This document shows positions 24,567 through 33,176 of a stretch of DNA of 52,303 nucleotides, in pieces (the first letter of the stretch is position 1; each line of letters starts with the position of its first letter). The DNA is from Lutibacter sp. Its GTDB lineage: Bacteria; Bacteroidota; Bacteroidia; Flavobacteriales; Flavobacteriaceae. The notes under the pieces were generated by a model, which worked only from the letters and a program-made list of their open reading frames with translations, was not told where the DNA came from and did not search any database. Location of the stretch: NCBI GenBank assembly GCA_030694935.1, contig JAUYUA010000094.1, forward strand, positions 1 through 52,303. Reading direction: 5' to 3'. A program made the translations under genes and the position numbers.

Positions 24567-26749
24567 TTTAAATAAATTTTTAAATTTTTTGGTGTTTCAA
24601 GCCATATTTCAATTTCCCTGTTTTTATGCACTATAATTTGAGCCGAAAAAAAAGATTGTTTCCCCTTTCCTAAAATTTGAGAATTCATCTCCAATTGTTT
24701 AGGGTTGAATATCTGTGTGTTTTCTTTATAGGATAACATGTAATTTCCCTTCAGAAAAATTCCGAAAGGCACCGCAAAATCTTGGATTAAAAGCAACGGA
24801 AAGCGATACAAATGATGAACGGGGAAATGTGTTTCAACTTTAAGATTGCTGTCGTCACTTAAAACCACCTTATAAAGGGAACGATAAAAATAAAATAATG
24901 CACTGCGTTTTGAGCCTCTATAATTTAATGCCGAAAAAGTTTTGCCATTATTTTCATAATACAACTTTGCACCTGTTTTAAGACAAAGCAATGATGACTG
25001 GTTGTAGCTGTCAATTTCATTTCTTATCACAAAATCGCTGGTTTTTTTATCACTTTTCATCTGCAACAAAAATTCATCTCCCGGATTCCATTTAAAAGCC
25101 GACTGCAATAAAGGTGAGGCCGGAATATTGGACACCGCTTCATTTTCACTTGGAATTCCCTTCTGCACAAACCCTAATTTTGTTTCATCACCCACAATAT
25201 ATTCCGACAAAGGCCAAAAAATGGTGGGACTGCCTATTTCTTGGGAAGATTGCAATTGAAAATGCAGATGAGGATAAGGTGAACGTCCTGAATTACCGCA
25301 CTTTCCTATAGTTTGCCCTTCAAAAACAGTCTCCCCAACCTTCACGTTAATTGATCCTTTTTTTAGATGGCTTAATTTTGAATATAAATATTCCTGATGC
25401 TTTATCACCACTGTATTTCCCCAATTTTGAAGTGTGTTGGCCACACCAATTTCATTATCTTCAACCGTATCTGCCACGGCAACAACAGTTCCTGAAGCCG
25501 GTGCTATCACCGGTTTATCGAAGCAAAAATAATCACTGGGCAACAAACCTTCATTTTTATATTCTTTATCCGAAGCAGTGTCCCTTATTATAAAATCCCA
25601 AGCAAAACGAAAAAAATCCTTATGGGTATGAACACCATTATGTGCTTGGTTAACAGTCCATTGCCCTATAAACGGCAATCGTATGGGGAAAATAAATGGA
25701 GCATATTCCTTTACGGGCTGGCTGTCAAATAAATAAGCATTTGTTTCCGGGTTTTTTTGTTGAACTATCGTTAAAATTGGTGATTTTGTTTGATTGTAAC
25801 GTATTTTAAATGCATATAAAACCACCAGAATAACCACATTAAACGGCAATGAAAATACCGACAATCCGAAAAAAGCAAAAAGACGATCGGAACCAATCGT
25901 AATTACCACCAGCATTGGGATTAACAATAAACTCCACTGCAAAGATTGTCTTGAAGGAATTAAAAAATAGCCTCCAATCGCAATGGCTGACAGTATAAAA
26001 TTAAAACCATAGTAGGTATAATTCAGCGACCCAGTGTAAATACCCAAAAATGAATAAAACCAATAGGCTATAAAAAAACCCAAAAGTGAAAATAAAAAGT
26101 TAACACGCGAATGGATCAATAAACCGATGGCAATTAGTACCCCTGATAAAATATTAAACTGAAAAAAAATAGCGCCCAAGGACAAAAAATAGGTATCGAA
26201 CCCTGTGTCCATAAAAACACGATTCAACCAATCCATCAAAAAAATTAGTGGCCCACCCCCTATTTTAAAAAACATATTTGAAGGGTAAAGCGCCTCCGCA
26301 TTTAAATCAATCCCCGAAAATGCAGGAAAGGACAGCAGCAACAACCACATAGAAAGGACAAAAGGAAAACTTAAAAATGGCAAAGTATATTTTGCCAATA
26401 ATCCCATTAAAAAAATAGTGATAAAAAATGCGATGGCACTACCAATAACAATTAAAAAAATGACTTCAATTCCATGTGAAAAATAAGTGCTGATACCCAA
26501 TCCAACCAATAAAGAATTAAAACTAAACAATCCTCTACGAACTGTAATTGATGAATATCCCAATAACTCAGACAATGCAATTGCGGTAATTACAGCTATA
26601 AAACCACTTAACCCCATCCACCAGTCAATAAAACTGACAAAAAAAAGCACAACGGCCAAAATCCTGTTTTCCGTAAAAAAAATTTGGGAATAACTGGTTA
26701 AAATAGCCTCTCCTATATAAATTGATTTTTGTGCTAACTTTTTCTTCAT
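24545..26749 (-). CDS. Urea transporter fused to M23-type (LytM) peptidase domain
   Basis: A 734-residue two-part protein. Residues about 15-320 form a urea-transporter-like membrane domain with about ten helices; the N-terminal GLSGFIAVITAIALSELLGY and RRGLFSFNSLLVGLG repeats resemble UT motifs. After a linker comes an M23/LytM domain (about 375-515) with HTHKDFFRFAWDF, a PVIAPASGTVVAVAD strand and the zinc motif PHLHF preceded by GNSGRSPY. A beta-rich C-terminal part (about 520-734) is not recognised. It begins 52 bp after the decarboxylase gene in the same operon. Whether it moves urea and cleaves peptidoglycan is inferred from domains only. Confidence 0.8.
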   Translation of the reverse strand: MKKKLAQKSIYIGEAILTSYSQIFFTENRILAVVLFFVSFIDWWMGLSGFIAVITAIALSELLGYSSITVRRGLFSFNSLLVGLGISTYFSHGIEVIFLIVIGSAIAFFITIFLMGLLAKYTLPFLSFPFVLSMWLLLLSFPAFSGIDLNAEALYPSNMFFKIGGGPLIFLMDWLNRVFMDTGFDTYFLSLGAIFFQFNILSGVLIAIGLLIHSRVNFLFSLLGFFIAYWFYSFLGIYTGSLNYTYYGFNFILSAIAIGGYFLIPSRQSLQWSLLLIPMLVVITIGSDRLFAFFGLSVFSLPFNVVILVVLYAFKIRYNQTKSPILTIVQQKNPETNAYLFDSQPVKEYAPFIFPIRLPFIGQWTVNQAHNGVHTHKDFFRFAWDFIIRDTASDKEYKNEGLLPSDYFCFDKPVIAPASGTVVAVADTVEDNEIGVANTLQNWGNTVVIKHQEYLYSKLSHLKKGSINVKVGETVFEGQTIGKCGNSGRSPYPHLHFQLQSSQEIGSPTIFWPLSEYIVGDETKLGFVQKGIPSENEAVSNIPASPLLQSAFKWNPGDEFLLQMKSDKKTSDFVIRNEIDSYNQSSLLCLKTGAKLYYENNGKTFSALNYRGSKRSALFYFYRSLYKVVLSDDSNLKVETHFPVHHLYRFPLLLIQDFAVPFGIFLKGNYMLSYKENTQIFNPKQLEMNSQILGKGKQSFFSAQIIVHKNREIEIWLETPKNLKIYLKWENKLV

Positions 26750-26801
26750 TATTTATCGACTTTCACCCATTTTAATAAGGGTTGGTTTTATTTATGAAAG
26801 C

Positions 26802-28148
26802 TTAACGTAGGTACTCCGGTATCAATTCCTGTCTGCGGAAAACTTCTTTGTCTTCCTGCTTACGAATCAAATGCACTTCACCTTTTAAATCAATCAAAAC
26901 CACGTTTGGACGATAAGTTATAAATTGCATCCATTGTGTCATAGTGTATGCGCCAACGCGTTTAATAACAAAATGATCGCCTTTATTGAGCATTGGGAAA
27001 TCAATATTTTTTCGAATCACATCAATATTCATACATAAAGGCCCATAAATGGTTGTTGGTTCGGATTGGAAACTTGTTTCGTGGACCGGAAATATTTCAT
27101 AATCATACCAAAAAGCGGTAAACATTAAATTTACGCCGGCATCAATGACCATGGCTCTTCTGCCGTCTGCCAATCGTTTATTCGCCAATACTGTTCCTGC
27201 CAGCCAGCCTGCCTCGTCAACTAAGGCGCGACCAGTTTCTAAAATTAATGTTGGCATTTCATTATTCGGAAAATTTACCGCGGTCATGGCCGTGGTAATG
27301 GTATGTGCATAATCGTCAAAACTTGGGGTGGTGTCTGTTGCCGGCATATAAGCACCCTGCAACGTATTTTGTGAGGCAAAACCGCCGCCCAAATCTATAT
27401 AATTGATCGTTTTTTGGAAACGATCAAACGTTTTGGCCGCCAACGCCGCCAATTTTTCAATGGCTGTTGCGTATGCTTTTGACATAGTAATATATGTGCC
27501 AATATGGATATGCAGCCCTAATAAATCTATTTTTCCATTTGAAAGTATTCTGTTAATTGCATTCCATGCTTCACCGTTTTCGTAATTAAACCCAAAACGA
27601 TCCCATTGCGGAATGATACCCGTATCCATATTAACGCGTATAGCCACTTGCGGACGTTCGTCTAGTTCTTCAACCAATTTTATAATGGTGTACAATTCAT
27701 CAAAATGGTCAATATGAATGAGCGAATTGTTGTTGATGGCCCTAATTAAATCTTCCCTGCTTTTATCGGGGCCGTTAAAAATAATTTTGTTTCCCGGGAT
27801 ATTGTTGTCCAACGCTTTCTCATATTCAAAGCCCGAAACCACTTCAGCCCAAGCACCTTCTTGGTGAAAAATACGGCAAACAGCATCTAAATAATTGGTT
27901 TTATAAGACCATGCGAACTGAACTTTTGGATATCGGGTAGAAAAAGCCCGATAAGCTGTTTTATAAGTTTCCCTGATGGTTTTTTCAGAAAGTATAAAAA
28001 CCGGGGAGCCATACTTATTAATAATATCATCAATTGCAACATTGTCAATTGTTTCAATTGGACGCAATCTTTTTAAACTTCCAAACTTATTTGGGATTCC
28101 TTCCACCACTTTTCGCAATACCGGACGTTCATATATATTTTTACTCAT
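26802..28148 (-). CDS. Fold-type III PLP-dependent decarboxylase (DapDC/ornithine-arginine decarboxylase-like)
   Basis: A 448-residue alanine-racemase-fold decarboxylase. The PLP lysine is in AWSYKTNYLDAV (about residue 83), followed by the HIHIGTY motif, the glycine-rich phosphate loop YIDLGGGF, ETGRALVDEAGWL, and the catalytic Cys in GPLCMNID where DapDC has GPLCES-type sequence. The substrate is not clear; meso-diaminopimelate, ornithine or arginine are possible. Clustering with an ATP-grasp enzyme and PqqD-like gene argues for a specialised pathway rather than housekeeping lysA. It follows the ATP-grasp gene after 12 bp. Confidence 0.82.
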   Translation of the reverse strand: MSKNIYERPVLRKVVEGIPNKFGSLKRLRPIETIDNVAIDDIINKYGSPVFILSEKTIRETYKTAYRAFSTRYPKVQFAWSYKTNYLDAVCRIFHQEGAWAEVVSGFEYEKALDNNIPGNKIIFNGPDKSREDLIRAINNNSLIHIDHFDELYTIIKLVEELDERPQVAIRVNMDTGIIPQWDRFGFNYENGEAWNAINRILSNGKIDLLGLHIHIGTYITMSKAYATAIEKLAALAAKTFDRFQKTINYIDLGGGFASQNTLQGAYMPATDTTPSFDDYAHTITTAMTAVNFPNNEMPTLILETGRALVDEAGWLAGTVLANKRLADGRRAMVIDAGVNLMFTAFWYDYEIFPVHETSFQSEPTTIYGPLCMNIDVIRKNIDFPMLNKGDHFVIKRVGAYTMTQWMQFITYRPNVVLIDLKGEVHLIRKQEDKEVFRRQELIPEYLR

Positions 28149-28160
28149 TTTTTTATAATT

Positions 28161-29204
28161 TTATAGTTCACCAAAAATAATTATCTTCTCAAAATCTGCT
28201 ATATCTCCTATTAAATCCCACGAATACCGTATAAACATTTTACCGCTTACGTATTCTGTTACAGGTTTTACTTTTTCGCCCATGGCTAAACGACAGAGCA
28301 TTTCAGGAATATTTTGCCCGGCTCCAACTGCCAAATAAACCCAAGCAGGTATTCGGGGGTTTATTTCAATAAGATGGTATTCTCCATCATCAGTTTTTAT
28401 CATTTCAAGCTCCATTCCTCCACGCCATTTTGTTTCCTTAATAATATGGTGCGTAATTTCGAGCAGGCGTTCATCACTGATGGTGATGCCTCCCCAAGCT
28501 TTTCCTTTATCGGTAATATATTGTTTACGCATCGCAACTGCCGCTACGGTGTTACCTTCACCGTCACCCAATGCAATTACATTGACTTCTGTGCCGTGAA
28601 TTGCTTGCTGAACTATTACCGGAAACCCCCATTTTGCGGATAATTTATTAAAATAGTAAAGCGCCTGACTGTGGTTGGACACTTTAAATGCTTCATAAAA
28701 TTTCCCTTTGATGTAATAAGGATAGGACAATGGTTTTGGTAAATTGGCCAATTCGTCGCTGTTCATCAATGCTTTGCTTTCCGGTACGGTAATATGGTAT
28801 TTTTCGGCAAATTCCGGCAAATTATCCTTATGTCGTTCTTCAAATTGTTCCAAAGAAGGCAAAAATGTGTGAATGCCCATTTCCAGTAATTTATCGCTGA
28901 ATTTGATAAACAAATACAATTCAGAATCAAAATTGGGAATAATGATGTCCAATTGCTCTTTCTCATGAATGTATTGTAACCTTTCTAAAAAAGCTTCGCT
29001 TCCTGTGGAAGGAAATGGCATTAAATACGTTTTATCCACCAACCCCGGCATATAAATTCCAGGTTCTAAATTTTCATAGGCCAATCCGATAATGCGGACA
29101 TCCAAACCAGAATTTTTTATTCCGCGAATCACGGGTACACCAGGTCCCGGACTGTCAATATTGTTGAGTCCCGTGACCCCTATGGTTAATTTCTTTTTTT
29201 CCAT
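28161..29204 (-). CDS. ATP-grasp family ligase
   Basis: A 347-residue enzyme of the carbamoyl-phosphate-synthase-like ATP-grasp group. The N-terminal Rossmann-like part starts TIGVTGLNNIDSPGPGVPVIR. The ATP-grasp part (about 115-310) contains YYIKGKFYEAFKV, the VQQAIHGTEVNVIALGDG strand and the metal-binding HLIEINPRIPAW. Such enzymes join a carboxylate to an amine or thiol through an acyl phosphate. It lies between the PqqD-like gene (3-bp gap) and the decarboxylase, so it may couple an amino acid to a peptide or carrier; the substrates are unknown. Confidence 0.85.
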   Translation of the reverse strand: MEKKKLTIGVTGLNNIDSPGPGVPVIRGIKNSGLDVRIIGLAYENLEPGIYMPGLVDKTYLMPFPSTGSEAFLERLQYIHEKEQLDIIIPNFDSELYLFIKFSDKLLEMGIHTFLPSLEQFEERHKDNLPEFAEKYHITVPESKALMNSDELANLPKPLSYPYYIKGKFYEAFKVSNHSQALYYFNKLSAKWGFPVIVQQAIHGTEVNVIALGDGEGNTVAAVAMRKQYITDKGKAWGGITISDERLLEITHHIIKETKWRGGMELEMIKTDDGEYHLIEINPRIPAWVYLAVGAGQNIPEMLCRLAMGEKVKPVTEYVSGKMFIRYSWDLIGDIADFEKIIIFGEL

Positions 29205-29207
29205 GGC

Positions 29208-29447
29208 TTAATCCATCATTTGTTCGCGTTTCAAAAAATCCAAATACTCGTACAAATCTCTTCCGGCAGTTATTTTATCCACCTCAAAATCTTCCATAAT
29301 TGCATTGATGATTTCTTCTCCGGATTTATTTTCTTTCAGAAGTTGAATTATAAATAATCCCATTTCGTTTGTTGTAAAAGATTCACCGGTAGAAGGTTTA
29401 AAAATGAACCCGTTATCGCTTATTGCAAGGGAGTTTAGTTTACGCAT
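29208..29447 (-). CDS. Small PqqD-like protein
   Basis: A 79-residue protein fitting the PqqD fold (winged-helix RiPP recognition element): beta strands ISDNGFIFKPSTGESFTTN, then helices NEMGLFIIQLLKENKSGEEIINAIMEDF (described here in parts) and a last helix DLYEYLDFLKREQMM. In known pathways PqqD-like proteins bind a precursor peptide and present it to a modifying enzyme. No precursor peptide gene is seen beside it. As first gene of the operon it suggests that the ATP-grasp enzyme acts on a peptide or carrier. Family call good, role inferred. Confidence 0.75.
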   Translation of the reverse strand: MRKLNSLAISDNGFIFKPSTGESFTTNEMGLFIIQLLKENKSGEEIINAIMEDFEVDKITAGRDLYEYLDFLKREQMMD

Positions 29448-29723
29448 ATCTCTTTATTTTATTGATTTTTTTATTAAATATATTATTTACCGCTTACCAA
29501 ATTTGAAATTTATTTACAATAAATTGTGTCGTGAATGTTACGCTTTATTTAAAAATAACGCTTTCAACTAAAATTTCACGTTTTCTCATTATTTTATTGT
29601 TTCCTGTTATTTAAAATAAACCGTATGGTGAAATTCCAATAAACCCAAACTGAACTCCACGAAATATTACCAAAAACCGATGACAAAACAAACCTTTTGG
29701 AAAAGGACAATTTAAATCAACTG

Positions 29724-30593
29724 TTACAAATTAATCATATATCCGACAGAAATATTAAAAAATCCAGTGTTTTTAAGATTTGATTCATCACCTATCGCAT
29801 TGGGAAAATTAATATTATAACCGGCTTCAAAATCAAATAAACTCGTGCTGTACATCAATGGCAAGTTTATTTGGGTATTTATCAAATCAACCACATCATT
29901 TTCTGTGTACTGCGTTGATAATTGTCCGTTTTGATTGACAATCCTTGCCAGTTCAATGGTTTGTTTTCCGGCGATGATATTTAATTGCGGCTTAAACTTT
30001 AAACTTGTTTTTTTTGTTTTCAGCAAATTAAAATCCACAAAACTTCTGGAGGCAATTTCAAACGATTGTTCCTCGCCAAATAAATAGGATCCTGATAATT
30101 GTGTGCCCAATGTTCTCTTTTTATTTCGAAATCCCAATCCCAAGTTTATGGTATTTGTGTAAATATTATCAATATCATTGGCATAAAAATATTTTGAATA
30201 AGCTATGGAATATTTAAAAAGTTTATCTTTTCCCATATTTCTGCTAAAGCCAACGGTTGCAGTGGTTACATCCCATTTCGGGACAAATTCACTGTAATAA
30301 ATCCCAGACAAGCTGGCAAATATTCCGTTGGAGTTAGCAAAAGTAATCTGAGGGGTTATATTGTATTGATCAACACCAATGTCGCGCCCTGAAAAATAGG
30401 TATCACTATTAAAAGTTGTTGAAATATATAAAAATTGAAAATTTTTAAGTGACGTTGTCAATTCATTAATAACATCATCTTCCATAAAAAGTTCATCTAT
30501 CAAATCATTTATTTCCTTTTCTTTGGTAGGTTCTTGTGAATACGCGAAAGCCATACCTGAAAGCCACAATAATAAAGTGATGTATTTTTTCAT
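29724..30593 (-). CDS. Outer-membrane beta-barrel protein, unknown function
   Basis: A 289-residue protein with a signal peptide (ending near AYSQ) and a short acidic helix (EKEINDLIDELFMEDD). Repeated amphipathic strands follow up to a C terminus ending in VGYMINL. It resembles flavobacterial barrels of unknown function. It is the last gene downstream of the sigma/anti-sigma/LTxxQ set on the same strand, 59 bp after the LTxxQ-like gene, and may be a target of that sigma factor. Confidence 0.7.
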   Translation of the reverse strand: MKKYITLLLWLSGMAFAYSQEPTKEKEINDLIDELFMEDDVINELTTSLKNFQFLYISTTFNSDTYFSGRDIGVDQYNITPQITFANSNGIFASLSGIYYSEFVPKWDVTTATVGFSRNMGKDKLFKYSIAYSKYFYANDIDNIYTNTINLGLGFRNKKRTLGTQLSGSYLFGEEQSFEIASRSFVDFNLLKTKKTSLKFKPQLNIIAGKQTIELARIVNQNGQLSTQYTENDVVDLINTQINLPLMYSTSLFDFEAGYNINFPNAIGDESNLKNTGFFNISVGYMINL

Positions 30594-30652
30594 TTGAGAA
30601 ACAAATTAAAAAGTGGTCGAGTTTCCCCAACCACTTAAAGCTTAAAGAATTA

Positions 30653-31138
30653 TTAATTTCCTGTGCTGTTATTCATACGCAGTTTTCGTTGCTCTTTAAC
30701 GGTTTCTCGCAACTCATTACCGCCTTGTGTTTCTCTATTTACCTGCATATTACTTCTTATTTGTTGGCGTTGTTCAGCCGTCATTGTATTTCTAAACGCT
30801 TGTCTGCTTTCTTGAACACTCAGTCTGTGTTCTTGCATTAACGCTTTTTGTGTTTCAGTCAAAGATTTCATTAAAGCATCGTGACGCTCCTGTCTGTTAA
30901 GGTCATTGTTGTCAAAAAGTGCCAATTGGGCTTTGGTAAGACTCGCTCTGAATAATTCTCTTTTTTCTTTAATTCGGTCTCTTTGCTCCTGAATCAATTG
31001 TTTTTGCTCTTTAGTCATTGTTTCCACTGCAGCTTTATTTATACTTTTATCTCTGTTTTGTTTTTGTTGTGCCTCTGCGCTTGAAATTCCAACCAGTAAC
31101 ACAAATACTACCAACGCGATTATTTTTATTGATTTCAT
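30653..31138 (-). CDS. Secreted LTxxQ-like (Spy/CpxP-type) helical protein
   Basis: A 161-residue protein with a signal peptide (MKSIKIIALVVFVLLV, cleavage near AEAQQ). The mature part is highly charged and helical, with four copies of a [LM]TxxQ pattern (MTKEQ, LTKAQ, LTETQ, MTAEQ), as in periplasmic Spy/CpxP-like stress proteins. The ATG at 31138 is chosen because a longer frame to 31207 would place 23 polar residues before the signal peptide. It lies 98 bp after the putative anti-sigma gene, in an operon with an ECF sigma factor, which suggests an envelope-stress role. Confidence 0.72.
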   Translation of the reverse strand: MKSIKIIALVVFVLLVGISSAEAQQKQNRDKSINKAAVETMTKEQKQLIQEQRDRIKEKRELFRASLTKAQLALFDNNDLNRQERHDALMKSLTETQKALMQEHRLSVQESRQAFRNTMTAEQRQQIRSNMQVNRETQGGNELRETVKEQRKLRMNNSTGN

Positions 31139-31236
31139 CTTTTTAATTTTTAAATTATTATTTATCTTTTTTGTGAACGTTCTACTGTTTAGACCTAAGT
31201 TTTTCATTATAGTTTGAAATTTTAAAAAAACTTTAT

Positions 31237-31704
31237 CTAATTAGACAGCACTTCCTCAAAAACCAATTCTTCTAATACATAATTATCGACAAATTCATCA
31301 ATTTCATTATCCGGCACAAAAAGAGAAGTTATTAAAATATCATCCTCCTTAAATTCTCCTTGCGCTAAATTGTTGGTTTTCACATAATCGATGGTGTCTG
31401 AAACAATTGCAGGAACATTGTTAAATGATGGAATCGCATTCGGCTTAAAAACCGATACTGCAAAAATTATGGCGATAGTTGCCGCTGCAGCCCACGCGAT
31501 TCTTTTTCTTGAAAAGATGTTAAACCTTTCCTGTTTTTGGATTGATACCTTTTCCAATATTTCCAATTTAGATGCAGAAAAATAATTTTCAGGCGTTTTA
31601 AGGCCCAATTTTTCTGAATGCATTTCTCGCATTTTCCTGTCGAAAGAAATTTGCGCGTCTATTTTAAATTTTGAATCCATAATATGATTGTTTAATTTCT
31701 TCAT
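31237..31704 (-). CDS. Putative anti-sigma factor (single-pass membrane protein)
   Basis: A 155-residue protein: a charged cytoplasmic N-terminal part (1-70), one transmembrane helix (AWAAAATIAIIFAVSVF, about 70-86) and an acidic periplasmic C-terminal part. It lies 9 bp after the ECF sigma gene on the same strand, the usual place of an anti-sigma factor, but no zinc-binding HxxxCxxC or FecR motif is visible. The role is inferred from topology and context. Confidence 0.65.
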   Translation of the reverse strand: MKKLNNHIMDSKFKIDAQISFDRKMREMHSEKLGLKTPENYFSASKLEILEKVSIQKQERFNIFSRKRIAWAAAATIAIIFAVSVFKPNAIPSFNNVPAIVSDTIDYVKTNNLAQGEFKEDDILITSLFVPDNEIDEFVDNYVLEELVFEEVLSN

Positions 31705-31713
31705 AACGTATAC

Positions 31714-32280
31714 TTAGACCTTGTTTTTTAATAAAAGTTCAACAGCCAATATATTATTTTCAATATGTTTGACGGTGTTGTAATAAGAAGATTTTAAAGT
31801 ACCTTCTTTTATTTCCAAAATATCTGACATTTCGCGAAATTTTAAATCGTCATAATATTTCATTTGAAATATTTGCCGCTCTTTTTCTGGTAATTCTGAT
31901 AATATTCTCTGTAGTTTTAATTGGATTTCATCGCCTTCGAAAAATGCATCATCCACTAAATTATTTAAATATTTTTTGCTGACATCATCCAATGAATAAT
32001 GATACTTCTTTTTATTTTCCTCCAAAAATCTCAGAGATTCATTATATGCAATTCTGTACATCCAAGTATGTAAAGAGCTTTTTTGCTGAAAATTAGGTAA
32101 GCTTTTATAAATTCTTAAAAAAGTGTTTTGAAGCACATCATCAGCGTTTTCGTGGGTAATCACCAATTTTCTGATATGCCAATACAAGCGTTCCTGATAA
32201 AGATCCAATAATTTCTTAAAGGCTTTATCCTGCTCTTTTTTATTTATTAAATCCCCTATAAATTCAGCTTCGTTATTCAA
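31714..32280 (-). CDS. ECF-type RNA polymerase sigma factor
   Basis: A 188-residue sigma-70 family protein of the extracytoplasmic-function group. Region 2 includes ENADDVLQNTFLRIYKSL and HTWMYRIAYNESLRF, and region 4 has LPEKERQIFQMKYYDDLKFREMSD with its helix-turn-helix. The start is TTG at 32280 (MNNEAEFI). It heads a minus-strand operon with a single-pass membrane protein and secreted LTxxQ-like and barrel proteins, so it probably answers an envelope signal. Confidence 0.92.
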   Translation of the reverse strand: MNNEAEFIGDLINKKEQDKAFKKLLDLYQERLYWHIRKLVITHENADDVLQNTFLRIYKSLPNFQQKSSLHTWMYRIAYNESLRFLEENKKKYHYSLDDVSKKYLNNLVDDAFFEGDEIQLKLQRILSELPEKERQIFQMKYYDDLKFREMSDILEIKEGTLKSSYYNTVKHIENNILAVELLLKNKV

Positions 32281-32687
32281 ACTATTGCTCGTTAAATTAA
32301 TAGATAACAGTGATTAATCTTCCAACATAAACCATAATAATTTGCCTTAAATTACCCTACATTTTTGTTAGACCTTTAAAAAACGGAAAAGTTTAAAACC
32401 CCTATTAAAAATTGTATTAAGTTTTAATCGGCTTAAATGCCATTAATCGTCAATTTTCAATTTTTTGTGGATTAAAAAAGAACTGAAATGCTTCTCGATA
32501 TATTTTGGCTTATTAAAGTTCTCTAATCACAAAAAATGGCAAAAGGCCAAAAACATTCGAAGAGATGCATTGAGTTAATTTTGAATTTTCAATTATTCAT
32601 TTTTAATTATTCATTATTAATTGAAAAAAGGCTAACGCCAACCAAAAAGGCAGGCAGGCCTACCAAAAAGGCAGGCAAGCCCAAATT
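32281..32687. other. 407-bp spacer between aroQ and the sigma-factor gene
   Basis: No gene is supported. It holds the promoter region of the sigma gene near 32281-32400, AT-rich DNA, and a dispersed repeat at 32628-32686 next to the aroQ stop. Confidence 0.7.
32628..32686 (-). repeat. Dispersed flavobacterial repeat, copy 1 (partial)
   Basis: Read on the minus strand it contains TTTGGGC, TGCCTGCCTTTTTGGT and GGTTGGCGTTAGCC, the same order as the copies at 39633 and 52173. A 21-bp inner unit (ACCAAAAAGGCAGGC plus flank) is duplicated in tandem. The palindromic CCCGCCA core of the other copies is missing. Confidence 0.65.
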
Positions 32688-33101
32688 TTAGATAAAACTT
32701 TCTAACGCCAACTCGTAACTTTGCATCCCGAAACCGGCAATAATTCCTTTTGCATTTGGCGCAATATAGGAAACATGGCGAAATTCCTCGCGCGCGTACA
32801 CATTGGAAATATGCACTTCAATTACAGGGGTTTCAATGCCTTTTATGGCGTCACCAATGGCAATTGAAGTGTGCGTATAAGCGCCGGCGTTTAAAATAAC
32901 GCCATCGAAACTAAAGCCAACTTCGTGTAATTTATTGATGATTTCGCCTTCAATATTACTTTGGTAATAGTATAATTCCACATCGGCATATTTTTTTTTC
33001 AAGCTTTCAAAAAATTGATCGAAAGTTAAATTCCCATAAATGGCAGGTTCGCGTTTGCCAAGTAGGTTTAGATTTGGGCCGTTTAAGATTAAAATTTTCA
33101 T
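32688..33101 (-). CDS. aroQ: Type II 3-dehydroquinate dehydratase
   Basis: A 137-residue enzyme of the shikimate pathway that dehydrates 3-dehydroquinate. The signature ILNGPNLNLLGKREPAIYG contains the catalytic Tyr and loop Arg; NAGAYTHTSIAI and EVHISN supply the substrate-binding Asn and catalytic His. The length is normal for this dodecameric family. The neighbouring minus-strand porin gene ends 75 bp upstream, separated by a terminator. Confidence 0.96.
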   Translation of the reverse strand: MKILILNGPNLNLLGKREPAIYGNLTFDQFFESLKKKYADVELYYYQSNIEGEIINKLHEVGFSFDGVILNAGAYTHTSIAIGDAIKGIETPVIEVHISNVYAREEFRHVSYIAPNAKGIIAGFGMQSYELALESFI

Positions 33102-33128
33102 AAGATAAAAGTATTATAAAATTTTAAC

Positions 33129-33160
33129 AAAAAAAAACGGAAGCGTTGGCTTCCGTTTTT
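33129..33160. terminator. Terminator of the first porin gene
   Basis: The stem ACGGAAGC (33137-33144), loop GTTG and arm GCTTCCGT (33149-33156) are flanked by A- and T-runs on both sides. It serves the minus-strand porin ending at 33177, just before aroQ. Confidence 0.85.
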
Positions 33161-33176
33161 AATTTAATAAATAGGT

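Noticed and set aside
29448-29723. Possible precursor peptide ORF upstream of the PqqD-like gene
   Set aside because: No frame with a credible start, length and composition was found on either strand; the stretch looks like promoter and AT-rich spacer.
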